From NCBI GenBank assembly GCA_028335825.1, contig JAIOKI010000005.1:558001-622000 (forward strand): a stretch of DNA of 64,000 nucleotides, given 5' to 3'. This stretch comes from Nosema muscidifuracis (taxonomy: Eukaryota > Microsporidia > Nosematidae). The notes beneath the pieces are model-generated. The model was not told the DNA's origin, ran no database searches, and saw only the letters and a list, made by a program, of their open reading frames with translations. The translations under genes and the position numbers were made by a program. Shown piece after piece: positions 50,020-59,028 of the stretch (position 1 is its first letter; each line of letters begins with the position of its first letter).

Positions 50020-50682
50020 ATGTCTGAAAAAAAAACTAAGACACTTCTAATAACAGATATAGAAGATATTTCAACATTTAGTACAAATTTAAAATCAAAA
50101 TATGAAATAAATGAGGTATACACTATACCTACAAATAATACAATATTATTCGTTATATTTTTTAATATAAAAGAAAGTGAGAGATGTTACAAAGATCTTT
50201 TATTACAGAAACATAAAGTTTATTATACAATAAGCAAATACGAGTTACCAAAAGATCATGAGAAATGTGAGAAAGGTAAAAATCAAAGTACAGTATTTAT
50301 AACACAAAAAAATAAACCTATAAACGAGAATGAAGAAATAATGAAAGCAGTTGAATTATGTGGAGATATTAGAGATATAAGAGATACAAATATTTATACA
50401 AAATGTTTTGAATATTTTGATAGTAGATCTGCTGATAAATGTGTTAAAGAATTTTCTAATAAGAAGTATAAAGATATGGATGTATCAGTTAAATATGTAT
50501 GGGATATGTCTACTAGAACTAAATGGGATATTATAAGGTATACTGATAATATATTAAGTCAACAACCTGTAGTTCAAAAGAGAAGAGTTAGTTCTGTAAA
50601 AAAGAATTTATTTATAGATATATTTGATGAATTTATTAGTGAAAATATTAATGAAATATGTAAGAGCATAATGAAAAAATAA
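50020..50682 (+). CDS. Mei2-like RNA-binding protein with two RRMs
   Basis: This 220-residue protein has a first RRM-like fold at about 6-75 (degenerate RNPs). The second lies at about 88-160, with TVFITQKNKPI and CGDIRDIRDT...KCFEYFDSRSADKCVKEF. The latter closely follows the Mei2 RRM2 pattern 'GEIREIRETPxKxxxKFIEFYDVRAAEAAL'. Mei2 proteins bind RNA and drive meiotic entry in fission yeast and plants; the diagnostic third RRM is absent here, so it is Mei2-like rather than a full orthologue. CCCC at 50009-50012, seven bases before the ATG, supports the start. Confidence 0.75.
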   Translation: MSEKKTKTLLITDIEDISTFSTNLKSKYEINEVYTIPTNNTILFVIFFNIKESERCYKDLLLQKHKVYYTISKYELPKDHEKCEKGKNQSTVFITQKNKPINENEEIMKAVELCGDIRDIRDTNIYTKCFEYFDSRSADKCVKEFSNKKYKDMDVSVKYVWDMSTRTKWDIIRYTDNILSQQPVVQKRRVSSVKKNLFIDIFDEFISENINEICKSIMKK

Positions 50683-51256
50683 AATACTCTATTAATGGAA
50701 AATAAATAGAATATAATATAATATTTCTATTTATGTAAAATAAATAAAATAATATTTTTTTATAAAATATTCATTTATGTATAAAATACTCTATTTATGT
50801 AAAAAGTATTTCTTTTTATAAAATATAATATCTATCTATAGAAAATAAAATACTTCTATATATGTAAATTCTAATGATTACCTTCTTAAATTTTATTTAT
50901 AAATATTGACAGTTCCTTCTTTTCATTTATATAATTCATGCATTTCTCAAATACACTTTATTTATCTCATATTAAGATAATAAAGTTATTAATTTATCAT
51001 AAATATCAGTAGATGGTACTTTTTTACTTGTCTATATTTTCTTAAAATTTTAACATGAATAATTTATCAAAATTCAAGTTGAAATATTTTTTATAATAAT
51101 TTCAAATAGATAAGCAGTGGAGAAATATTTAATAAAATAATAAAATATTATAAAATATATAATAAATAATTATAACATTAATTATATATAATAAACTATT
51201 TAATAAATAATTATAACATTAATTATATAAAATAATAAAATTAATATTGAAATAAT
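50683..51256. other. Convergent spacer, simple repeats
   Basis: AT-rich DNA with ATTTATGTAAAATAAATA-type units (50695-50880) and AATAATTATAACATTAATTATATA duplications at 51155-51240. No gene was seen. Confidence 0.6.
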
Positions 51257-51652
51257 TTATTTCTTTACTGTCTTAAGAGGTTTCTTAGGTCTAAGATCTT
51301 TACTTCCACATCCCTTCTTTCTACAGTTAGTAGCATTGACACTAAGTCTAACATTACACCTTCTACAAATTAATCTCTTATTCCTTTTATTAGCTAACTC
51401 TCTATCATTTTCATCAAGCATATTTCCTCCTCCTACGCATTTCAATACAGCAGATATTTCAATATTATTTTGAGTCAAATATTCTTTCAAAAGAACATTA
51501 TCATCTAAATATTTAGTCCCACATGATAATAAAATATCTGATTCATTTAACTGATTCTTAAGTGATATCTCTTTCTTAAGGGATAAAGATGTCATAGATG
51601 TATCTACATTGTAGAAACTAGCAGTGTTATTGAATTTACAAATAATTTGCAT
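51257..51652 (-). CDS. Diverged ubiquitin-like protein fused to ribosomal protein eL40
   Basis: This 131-residue protein ends (about 78-131) with eL40 of the 60S subunit: [24 protein letters not shown] then LRPKK, with four zinc cysteines. Residues 1-76 have the beta-grasp pattern of ubiquitin, starting MQIICKF and ending VGGG at the fusion joint, but share little with the nearly invariant ubiquitin sequence. The Lys48 and Lys63 contexts and the Leu-Arg before the Gly-Gly are not kept. It resembles FUBI-S30-type fusions, where the ubiquitin part serves only as a cleaved chaperone. CCCC (GGGG at 51653-51656) directly abuts the ATG. It is divergent with APC11, 60 bases away. Confidence 0.93.
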   Translation of the reverse strand: MQIICKFNNTASFYNVDTSMTSLSLKKEISLKNQLNESDILLSCGTKYLDDNVLLKEYLTQNNIEISAVLKCVGGGNMLDENDRELANKRNKRLICRRCNVRLSVNATNCRKKGCGSKDLRPKKPLKTVKK

Positions 51653-51712
51653 GGGGTCAAAAAATTTTAATTTTGATATAGCATAAAATTTATAATAGAA
51701 AAGAAGACCCTT
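51653..51712. promoter_or_regulatory. 60-base bidirectional promoter (eL40 / APC11)
   Basis: It holds two outward-facing CCC signals: CCCC on the minus strand at 51653-51656 and CCC on the plus strand at 51708-51710. All start information for both genes must fit in this short interval. Confidence 0.7.
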
Positions 51713-51967
51713 ATGGTGAATATAGAAATAAATAAAATATATCTTACATATACTTGGAAATGGAAATTAGATGAAGATATGTGTGGTATATGTCAACAAT
51801 CATTCGATCAAATGTGTCCTAAATGTACTCATCCTATTGAATGTAAACCTTGTATTGGAATGTGTGATCATTCATATCATTTACATTGTATTAATGATTG
51901 GATAGTTAAAAAGAAATTTTGTCCTATGTGTAGAATACCTTGGGAATATAAAAAAAAATTTAATTGA
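51713..51967 (+). CDS. APC11: APC11, RING-H2 subunit of the anaphase-promoting complex
   Basis: This 84-residue protein has W-rich strands [16 protein letters not shown], then [17 protein letters not shown] and [10 protein letters not shown]. The order and spacing of zinc ligands match APC11 rather than Rbx1. Length is the same as in yeast and animals (84 in human). It is the E2-binding ligase subunit that ubiquitinates cyclin B and securin. CCC at 51708-51710 lies two bases before the ATG. Confidence 0.96.
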   Translation: MVNIEINKIYLTYTWKWKLDEDMCGICQQSFDQMCPKCTHPIECKPCIGMCDHSYHLHCINDWIVKKKFCPMCRIPWEYKKKFN

Positions 51968-52421
51968 TCTTAAGATTAGAATTTTATATAGTAATTTTAT
52001 ATAATAAAATTTGTATAATAATTATATAATAATTTTATATTGTAATATTATGTAATAATTTTATATAGTAATTTTATGTAATAATTTTGTATAGTAATTT
52101 TGTATAATAATTTTATATAATCTTTTATATAGTAATATTATATATATTCAATATTATACCTATCTTAAGTTTATATTTCCTTTATTCTTATTTATATTCT
52201 CTCTATATAAATCACCATATAAAGTTATTATTTAAAAATTATTATATATAAAATTATTATATATAAAATTACTATATAAAATTATTACATAATATTACAA
52301 TATAAAATTATTATATATAAAATAACTATATAAAAATTTATTATATTTTTCCTTTTATCTCATCTATTTAAATCTTCATTTTTTTTTGAATTAAATTTTT
52401 TATTTTTTTTATCCCTCAAAA
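51968..52421. repeat. AT-rich spacer of TAATTTTATATA-type repeats
   Basis: Decayed tandem units of 14-20 bases (ATAATTTTATATAGTAATTT) run from about 51985 to 52150, and TATAAAATTATTATATA units from 52205 to 52340. CCC of the next gene is at 52413-52415. Confidence 0.7.
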
Positions 52422-52931
52422 ATGGCTATTAATTTTGCATACGACGTAGTTGATCCATCTAAAGTCATTAAATCACAGATCGATAGTGCACGTGTAAGTT
52501 TTAAAAAGACACGTGAATCAGCCAATACTCTTAGAAAGAGATCTCTTCTTAATGCTATTACTTACTTGAATAATGTTGTATTGAAGAAGGAATGTGTACC
52601 AATGAGAAGATATGCTAGAGGATGTGGACACACTCGTCAAGCTAAAGCTTTTGGACAGAGAAAAGGAAGATGGCCAAAGAAGAGTGCACTTGCTTTATTA
52701 CAAGTATTAGAAAATATTAAAGAACAGGCTACTGAAAAAGGAATTGATTTAGAGAAGCTTGATTTGGATCATGTACAGATATGTCGTGCTCCTAAAGTAT
52801 TTGGACGTATTTTCAGAGCACATGGAAGAGTTAACCCTTTCAATAAGAGCCCATGTCATATTTTGATAGCTGCTAAGGTTAGGGATCAGGAAGTTAATGA
52901 TGAAAATGACATTATGAAACAAGAAGAATAA
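52422..52931 (+). CDS. RPL17: 60S ribosomal protein uL22 (L17)
   Basis: This 169-residue protein lines the peptide exit tunnel. Matches run the whole length: a [15 protein letters not shown] region, [29 protein letters not shown] and [16 protein letters not shown] with the tunnel-loop residues. Length is normal for eukaryotic uL22 minus part of the tail. No intron is present, although microsporidian introns, when kept, are often in ribosomal-protein genes. CCC lies at 52413-52415, six bases before the ATG. Confidence 0.98.
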   Translation: MAINFAYDVVDPSKVIKSQIDSARVSFKKTRESANTLRKRSLLNAITYLNNVVLKKECVPMRRYARGCGHTRQAKAFGQRKGRWPKKSALALLQVLENIKEQATEKGIDLEKLDLDHVQICRAPKVFGRIFRAHGRVNPFNKSPCHILIAAKVRDQEVNDENDIMKQEE

Positions 52932-53352
52932 ATTAAATTATTTTTTAATTTCTTTACAGCATGAATAGAAATTTATTATAGCATAAATATAATTTTTATA
53001 AATATCATTATGTTAATAAATAAAAATTATATGTTCTTATAAGCAAAAGTACTTTGTCTTTATAAATAATATTATTGTTTTCTTATAAATATCATTAATT
53101 TAATAAATAGAAATTATATGTTATTAGTATGTTCTAATAAATATAATTTTATTATCTTCTTTAAGTATCACTATTTTAATAAATATAATATTATTGTTTT
53201 CTAATAAATATCACTATTCTTATATAAATAAAAATTCCATCTTATTAGTATGTTCTAATAAATAGAAATTCTATCTTATTAATATGTTCTAATAAATATA
53301 ATTTTATTGTCTTCTTAAAATATCACTATTTTAATAAAATTATTTTCTATTA
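52932..53352. repeat. Spacer with decayed tandem repeats
   Basis: Units built from TTAATAAATATAATTTTATTG, TCTTATTAGTATGTTCTAAT and AAATATCACTATT alternate three to four times (53030-53340), consistent with an old minisatellite of about 100 bases. Confidence 0.65.
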
Positions 53353-53359
53353 CCCTTAA

Positions 53360-54229
53360 ATGTTTACTCTCCCAACTCAGAAAATTTTACTTAAAGATAA
53401 AAATGAAGGAAACCTTTTTGATACAAATGCTAAACTATTAAATAATTCTTTAGATATATTAGATTTTGGTACTAGTATAGAAAAAGAAGAAGATTCTTTA
53501 TCAACCTTTAAAATTAAGAAATTTTATAAAAATTCTATATTCGCAAATTTCGAATCTTTCTGTAACTTTGTAGAGAATAAAAATATAACAAAACAAGAAA
53601 ATAAATTTAATCCATATGAAGATAATTCAGGTACAACTATTGCATTAAAACAAGATAAATATATAATAGTAGCTGCTGATACTAGACTCTGTTCTGATAT
53701 GGGAATATATAGCAGAAATACTACTAAAATATTTTTAATTAATAATTTCTGTATAACTGTAGCTGGTTTTTATGCAGATGGAGTAGAACTTATTAACAGA
53801 ATTAAGTATGAAGTACTTCTTTATGAATCACATAATAAAATGAATATTCATAGCTTAGCTAATCTTATTTCTAAAGTATTGTATAGTAGAAGATTCTTCC
53901 CTTATTATTCTTATGTAAGTTTATCAGGATATACTGATAATAAACCATGGGTGTATGGATTTGATTGTATAGGAAATTTTGAAGAATTAAATTGTGTTTG
54001 TAATGGTAGTGGATCATCTTTAGCTCAACCCTTATTAGACTCATTTATTGATAAAAAGAATTGGCATGGAGATAGTCCAAGTGTAACTGAAGAATATGCT
54101 TTAAATGTAGTAAAGACTGCATTTGATTCAGCAGCAGAAAGAGATGTAAAAACAGGAGATAATTTGGAAATATACGTTATTAATGAAGAAGGTATGAGAA
54201 GAAGTATTGAGAAATTAAGAAAAGATTAA
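53360..54229 (+). CDS. PRE7: 20S proteasome subunit beta-6 (PRE7/PSMB1 type)
   Basis: In this 289-residue protein the NTN-hydrolase fold begins at FNPYEDNSGTTIALKQ (about 92), with VAADTRL, YSRRFFPYYSYV, GFDCIGNFEELNCVCNGSGSS, AQPLLDSF and SAAERDVKTGDNLEIYV. The FNPY and YSRRFFPYY signatures identify beta-6 over other beta subunits. The N-terminal extension of about 90 residues is much longer than in yeast or human (about 20-30) and is Lys/Asn-rich and probably removed or disordered. CCC at 53353-53355, four bases before the ATG, supports this long form. Confidence 0.95.
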   Translation: MFTLPTQKILLKDKNEGNLFDTNAKLLNNSLDILDFGTSIEKEEDSLSTFKIKKFYKNSIFANFESFCNFVENKNITKQENKFNPYEDNSGTTIALKQDKYIIVAADTRLCSDMGIYSRNTTKIFLINNFCITVAGFYADGVELINRIKYEVLLYESHNKMNIHSLANLISKVLYSRRFFPYYSYVSLSGYTDNKPWVYGFDCIGNFEELNCVCNGSGSSLAQPLLDSFIDKKNWHGDSPSVTEEYALNVVKTAFDSAAERDVKTGDNLEIYVINEEGMRRSIEKLRKD

Positions 54230-54727
54230 ATGAATTCATTTTATATTTAAAAGTAAGGTCTTTTTTAAAATAAAGATATTATTAATTAATAAGAAAGGTT
54301 TCATAAAAAAATATTAAAGGTCCAATAAAAATGAATTTTTTTATAAAAAATTAAGATCTCATATATCAACATGAGAAATGTCTAGTAATATGAAAGGTCT
54401 AGAATATGAAAGATCTAATAAATTAAAGGAAATATCCAGTAATATTAAGCGTTTTAAATTAAAAAGAAAAATCATTATGTTAATACAAAAGATCTAATAA
54501 ATTAAAGGAAAGATCTTTATGTTAATATAAAAGATTTAAAAAATTAAACGAAATGTCTTAAAAGTAAAAAGAAAGATTTTTATGTTAATATGAAAGGTCT
54601 TTATAGTAATATGAAAGATCTAATAAATTAAAGAAAAGATCTAGAATATGAAACTTTTTAAAGTAAAAAGAAAAATCTTATGAAAATTTACCTCCTCTAC
54701 AAAACACATAAAAATTAAATATTTTAA
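54230..54727. repeat. Convergent spacer with GATCTAATAAATTAAAGG repeats
   Basis: An AAAGATCTAATAAATTAAAG motif, with variants, recurs about five times between 54370 and 54650, mixed with AATATGAAAGGTCT strings. It lies between two gene 3' ends. Confidence 0.75.
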
Positions 54728-56878
54728 TTATAAATCCTTTTCAGTTTTAACTTCTTCCTCAGCTTTAGAACCATTTTTAAAGTTAAAAGGATCATTAGGA
54801 TTAGAAAACTTTTTATCTCCAAGTTTATTTTCTAAATCTTTCATTATTTTACTAAACTTTTCATCTTCCATCATCTTTTTTAACTGTTCTTGCATTTCAG
54901 CCATTTTAGTAGGATCAATATTCTTAAAATCTTCTTTATTTAATTCTTTAACATCATCTGATTTTTTCAATTTTTCTTCTCCTTCTTTCTTAATTGAATC
55001 TTCACCTTCTTCATTTTTTAATTCTTTACCTTCTTCTTTATTAGATTCTTTACCTTCTTCTTTATTTAATTCTGCTCCATCTTCCTTAATTGGTTCTTCA
55101 CCTTCTTCTTTATTCAACTTTTCTTCACCTTCTTCCTTTTTCAATTTTTCTTCTTCTAATTTTTTTTTATTCTCATAAGATCTAGTGTAAGATTCAACAA
55201 GTCCTTCTAACATATCAGCTTTAAATTCTATATCTTGTCCTAATATTTCCATATTATCTTTATTAGAATCAAAAAATAATTTAAAATCTTCATATCTTTT
55301 TCCTAATCCCATATTCCATATCTCAATATTCTGATCTTTAACTTTTAGTACCTCATTAAGAATATTTTCTGCTTTTTTAATTTGTATAGGTCTCATTTTA
55401 ATAGATTTCTCTATTTTGTAATTATCTTCTTCTAATTTCTTAATTAATTTTAAAAAATCTAAACATTCTTTATATTTAAGATCAGAAAATATTATATCTT
55501 CTACTAGATACCTATTAGTTGGTATATTCTTATTTAATATATGTGGTATATGTTCATTAATTCCATTCTTATTTTTTATTTCATTAATTTTTTTTATAAA
55601 TTCTTTTTTGACATTAATTTCTTCTAATAATTTTTCAGTTGATGTCATATTATATGTAGCTTCTCCTTTAAATATTCTATTATCATCTGATTTTATTTTC
55701 TTAGTTACATATTTCATAGCACCATCAACAATAAATTTCTCTTGAATATTTTTTAACCCTTCTATTTTTAATATATTATTAACAACTGATAATTCAAAAC
55801 TAGAAATTACAAATTTCTTGGATAAATTATGTTTACTTAAAATATCTTCAATCTCATTATTAATTAATAAAATATTTTCTTGAACTTTTGTATTAAATTC
55901 TTCAAATTCATTTCTAATATCTTCTAAATTAAATTTAGTTTTTTCTAAAAGAGCTTTATTTCCTTTCATGTTATAATAATAAAAATCTTCACTAAAATAT
56001 TCTTTAACTTTGACATATCCAAGGTTACTCTTAATTTTATTACATATATCATTAATATCAATAAAATAATCTTGTTCATTGAATTCTATTTCATTTTCTA
56101 ATGGAAGTATATGTGAAACGAATTCGTTATTTTTATTTTCATATTCTTTTAAAGTTTCACGTACTTTTTTATTAATTATATCATCTAATGAACTATCTCC
56201 TAATAAATCAAAAGATTTTGTATATAAAGTCTTAATTTCTATAAGACTTTCATCTGATTTATTTTCATCATCTTTTTTGTTATTACGAGATACTTCGTAT
56301 ATATTATATACAGTCTGATGTCCTACCATAGAAACAACAAGATAAACTCCATCTCCATTATCAAAAGAAGCAAAGTCTGATACAACAGATAATGAAGCAG
56401 GCATAATCAATACATTAGTACCAAAATCAATATTCATAGATTTAAATAATTTTTCTGAAGATTCTTTCTGATAATAATCACGAACACTTATGCTTATATT
56501 CTTGTACTTTTTATTGTATTTTTTCTGATCAAATATTATTTTAAAAAAAAATGCATTCAAATCAAAAGCTGTAAGCTTAGTTTCATATCCTTTTATTATA
56601 AATTTTTTTTCTTCTTCCATTAAATTATCTTCTTCATCAGATTTATGCAAAGAAAAATTATAAAATTTATTTTTATCTTCAATAAATTCTAGTGGATAAA
56701 ATATTGAATCATATTTTAAGATTTGAGACGTGGATAAATCAGAGTGAATAAGATTATTCATAATATCGCATTTTTGAGATGTGATTGAATTTGATATTTT
56801 GGTCTGATAAGATGTGTAATCAATACTTATCATTGATAATTTTATCAAAGGAAGGAATGATAAAAATTGGAATTTCAT
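54728..56878 (-). CDS. Divergent Hsp70-like ER protein (Lhs1/GRP170 type)
   Basis: This 716-residue protein has a signal peptide at 1-18. The next 400 residues resemble a strongly diverged Hsp70 nucleotide-binding domain: a SISVRDYYQKESSEKLF helix like the 'VTVPAYFNDxQRQA' block, a VYLVVSMVGHQT strand pair, and FELSVVNNILKIEGLKNIQEKF, the equivalent of the 'VELVGGSTRIPxVQ' segment. The phosphate-loop signatures are poor, so ATPase activity is doubtful. A helical region follows, then Glu/Lys repeats (KEEGEE type, about 573-645). ER-resident large Hsp70s (Lhs1/HYOU1) act as nucleotide exchange factors for BiP. No HDEL-type tail is present. CCCC (GGGG at 56884-56887) is five bases upstream. Confidence 0.7.
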   Translation of the reverse strand: MKFQFLSFLPLIKLSMISIDYTSYQTKISNSITSQKCDIMNNLIHSDLSTSQILKYDSIFYPLEFIEDKNKFYNFSLHKSDEEDNLMEEEKKFIIKGYETKLTAFDLNAFFFKIIFDQKKYNKKYKNISISVRDYYQKESSEKLFKSMNIDFGTNVLIMPASLSVVSDFASFDNGDGVYLVVSMVGHQTVYNIYEVSRNNKKDDENKSDESLIEIKTLYTKSFDLLGDSSLDDIINKKVRETLKEYENKNNEFVSHILPLENEIEFNEQDYFIDINDICNKIKSNLGYVKVKEYFSEDFYYYNMKGNKALLEKTKFNLEDIRNEFEEFNTKVQENILLINNEIEDILSKHNLSKKFVISSFELSVVNNILKIEGLKNIQEKFIVDGAMKYVTKKIKSDDNRIFKGEATYNMTSTEKLLEEINVKKEFIKKINEIKNKNGINEHIPHILNKNIPTNRYLVEDIIFSDLKYKECLDFLKLIKKLEEDNYKIEKSIKMRPIQIKKAENILNEVLKVKDQNIEIWNMGLGKRYEDFKLFFDSNKDNMEILGQDIEFKADMLEGLVESYTRSYENKKKLEEEKLKKEEGEEKLNKEEGEEPIKEDGAELNKEEGKESNKEEGKELKNEEGEDSIKKEGEEKLKKSDDVKELNKEDFKNIDPTKMAEMQEQLKKMMEDEKFSKIMKDLENKLGDKKFSNPNDPFNFKNGSKAEEEVKTEKDL

Positions 56879-57967
56879 TTTAAGGGGTTAAAAATTTTTT
56901 ATTGTTTACCTAAAAATTAATTTTATAAGAATATCAATATTTATTTAAAAATAGATTATTAATACATTTTTTTAATATTTCTTTATTATAAATATTAATT
57001 TAATAAATTGGTTTGTATAAATTTATTTAATTTATAAGACATTATTTAATTTGTTTTGTTAAAATAATTTTTAATTTATTTTGTTTGTATAAATTTATTT
57101 TATAAGAAATTTTTTAATTTGTTTTGTTTGTATAGTTTCTTTAATTTATTTTGATTGTATAAATTTATTTTATAGGATATTTTTTAATTTATTTTGTTTG
57201 TATATTTTTTTAATTTATAAGACATATAAAAATTTTCAATATGTGATGTCTTAAAATGTCTTAGTAATATTATAAATTATTTAATATTAAATTAATTACT
57301 AAATACAGAAATAGTTCAATATTATTTCTCATGATAACTTTCGAAATGTCTATAAAGTCCTCTAAGAAGACATGGACGTTTTTCAAATTAGTTGATGAGA
57401 TAATAAAAATATTACCAAATATTTCCTTAAAAAAGGTGTAATCAGAAGGAAATTCAGATAAAACAATCTTCTTTTTAAATTAATAATTTAAATAGTATTG
57501 TAAATTAATTGATATCAAAGAAGCAGAATTTAAAATTTATATATTCATTTCTAAATCCGTTATAAAATTAATAAAAAACACCTGTCAAAAATATCATTTT
57601 AATTCAAATATAAAAGGTCTATTATAATTAAACAGAATATAAAAGTAAACTGATGAATTTAGGAATCTTAAGTTAAAGAAAAAAAATATACTGACATAAG
57701 TTCAATACACTGAAATAAGTCATTACGATCAATACAAAGATAATTAAAAATTTTCAAAAAGTAGATTTTTTTAATCTTAAAATATTTTATTTCTTATTGA
57801 AAATTTACCAATAAACTAAACTTATTAAAATCATGTATTTAAAAATAAATTATATTGAAATTAACTAATCATATTTACTTATATAAAAAATATATCGAAA
57901 TTAACTTATATAAAAAATATATTGAAATTAACTAATCATATTTACTTATATAAAAAATATATTGAAA
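56879..57967. other. Intergenic, about 1.1 kb, two decayed minisatellites
   Basis: TTTAATTTATTTTGTTTGTA units occupy 57000-57220. A 40-base unit AACTAATCATATTTACTTAT plus ATAAAAAATATATTGAAATT occurs about three times at 57855-57970, beside the 3' end of the next minus-strand gene. The middle shows nothing. Confidence 0.65.
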
Positions 57968-58189
57968 TTAATTATGCATATTTTTATATTTTCTTAAAAT
58001 ACTAAATCTACCAAATCTTTCTAACTCCTTCTGTATAACTGGATCATCCATAAATCTTTCTATTTCTTCATAATTAATAAACCCAAAATTACGTATCTGT
58101 TTAATAATATCATTATTCTTAACTATTCTTAAGAAAAGTTTCTCTAAATCTTGAGATTTGACTATGTCATCGAGAGAAATTAAAGACAT
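57968..58189 (-). CDS. Small helical protein, unknown
   Basis: This 73-residue protein starts MSLISLDDIVKSQ and is mainly helical, with a FGFINYEEIERFMDDPVIQKEL middle. No family was recognised. The frame continues upstream to a TTG, but the ATG at 58189 is the likely start because CCC (GGG at 58194-58196) sits four bases before it. It is divergent with SmE, sharing about 43 bases of promoter. Confidence 0.7.
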   Translation of the reverse strand: MSLISLDDIVKSQDLEKLFLRIVKNNDIIKQIRNFGFINYEEIERFMDDPVIQKELERFGRFSILRKYKNMHN

Positions 58190-58232
58190 CAAAGGGAAGA
58201 AATAATTCAAAAAAATAAAAAGTAAGAAGGGT
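58190..58232. promoter_or_regulatory. 43-base bidirectional promoter with CCC and GGG signals
   Basis: A CCC signal serves the minus-strand gene (58194-58196) and a GGG signal serves the plus-strand SmE gene (58229-58231). Both signal types are seen in one promoter. Confidence 0.65.
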
Positions 58233-58442
58233 ATGAATAAGGAAGAAATACAACCACTAGAAGCTATTTATATAGGAATGATTGATAATAAAAATGTAGA
58301 AGTCTATGAAAGAGAAGGAAATACAGTTCATAGAGGAAAAATAGTTGGGTTTGATGAATTTATGAATTTAGTGATTGATACTGGTAATAGTAGATATCTT
58401 CTTAAAGGAGATTGTATTTTATCAATAAATATTTTAGAATGA
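58233..58442 (+). CDS. SME1: Small nuclear ribonucleoprotein SmE
   Basis: This 69-residue Sm-fold protein carries Sm1 motif VHRGKIVGFDEFMNLVID (the GFDEYMNLVLD signature is specific to SmE) and Sm2 motif YLLKGDCILSI. It belongs to the heptameric ring on U1, U2, U4 and U5 snRNAs. It is shorter than yeast SmE (94) because the N-terminus and the loop between the motifs are trimmed. GGG at 58229-58231, one base before the ATG, marks the start. With mini CWC25 it supports an active spliceosome. Confidence 0.93.
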   Translation: MNKEEIQPLEAIYIGMIDNKNVEVYEREGNTVHRGKIVGFDEFMNLVIDTGNSRYLLKGDCILSINILE

Positions 58443-58449
58443 TAAGGGT

Positions 58450-59028
58450 ATGTCAAATAATGATAAATCAAGAGACTTTATAGAAAAGTATATAAAATTA
58501 AATGATTATAAAGAAAAAGACTTTAAAGAAGATAAGATTGAATTAAATGATTATAAAGAAAAAGATAAGATTGAATTAAATAATTATAATGAAGATATAA
58601 AATCAAGAGACTTTAAAGAAGAATACAGTAAATCGAAAGACTTTAAAGAAGAATACAGTAAATCGAAAGACTTTAAAGAAGAATACAGTAAATCGAAAGA
58701 CTTTAAAGAAGAATACAGTAAGTCAAAAAACTTTAAAGAAGAAGATCTAGTTGAAGAAAAAGAGAACTCTAATATTCAATCAGATGTCAAAGCATATCGT
58801 CAAATAAATGTCGAGATCGAATCATATTTTGAAACAGATCCCGAGTTCGAATCAGATTCATTTGATTTAGATAAACTACCTATATTTATGAAAAAAGAAA
58901 ATTTTGATTTGGAAATGGGATTAGCCTTATCAAATTCATTAATTAACAAACAAAGTAATATATTAGATCAAGTAGATATTATCAATCTATACGACTACCA
59001 ATTAAAATTTATAATGTCTAATAAATAA
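58450..59028 (+). CDS. Repeat protein with a possible ubiquitin-interacting motif
   Basis: This 192-residue protein starts seven bases after the SmE stop, with GGG at 58446-58448. The N-terminal 100 residues are charged and low-complexity, including four nearly perfect 10-residue DFKEEYSKSK repeats (30-base units from 58609). The C-terminal part is ordered-looking; FDLEMGLALSNSLINK (about 152-167) matches the ubiquitin-interacting motif pattern (E-x-x-L-A-L-x-x-S). Function is unknown; binding to ubiquitin is a testable inference. Confidence 0.65.
   Translation: MSNNDKSRDFIEKYIKLNDYKEKDFKEDKIELNDYKEKDKIELNNYNEDIKSRDFKEEYSKSKDFKEEYSKSKDFKEEYSKSKDFKEEYSKSKNFKEEDLVEEKENSNIQSDVKAYRQINVEIESYFETDPEFESDSFDLDKLPIFMKKENFDLEMGLALSNSLINKQSNILDQVDIINLYDYQLKFIMSNK
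58609..58738 (+). repeat. 30-base in-frame coding repeat
   Basis: Just over four copies of a 30-base unit starting GACTTTAAAGAAGAATACAG. The first copies are identical even at third codon positions, so expansion is recent. Confidence 0.95.
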
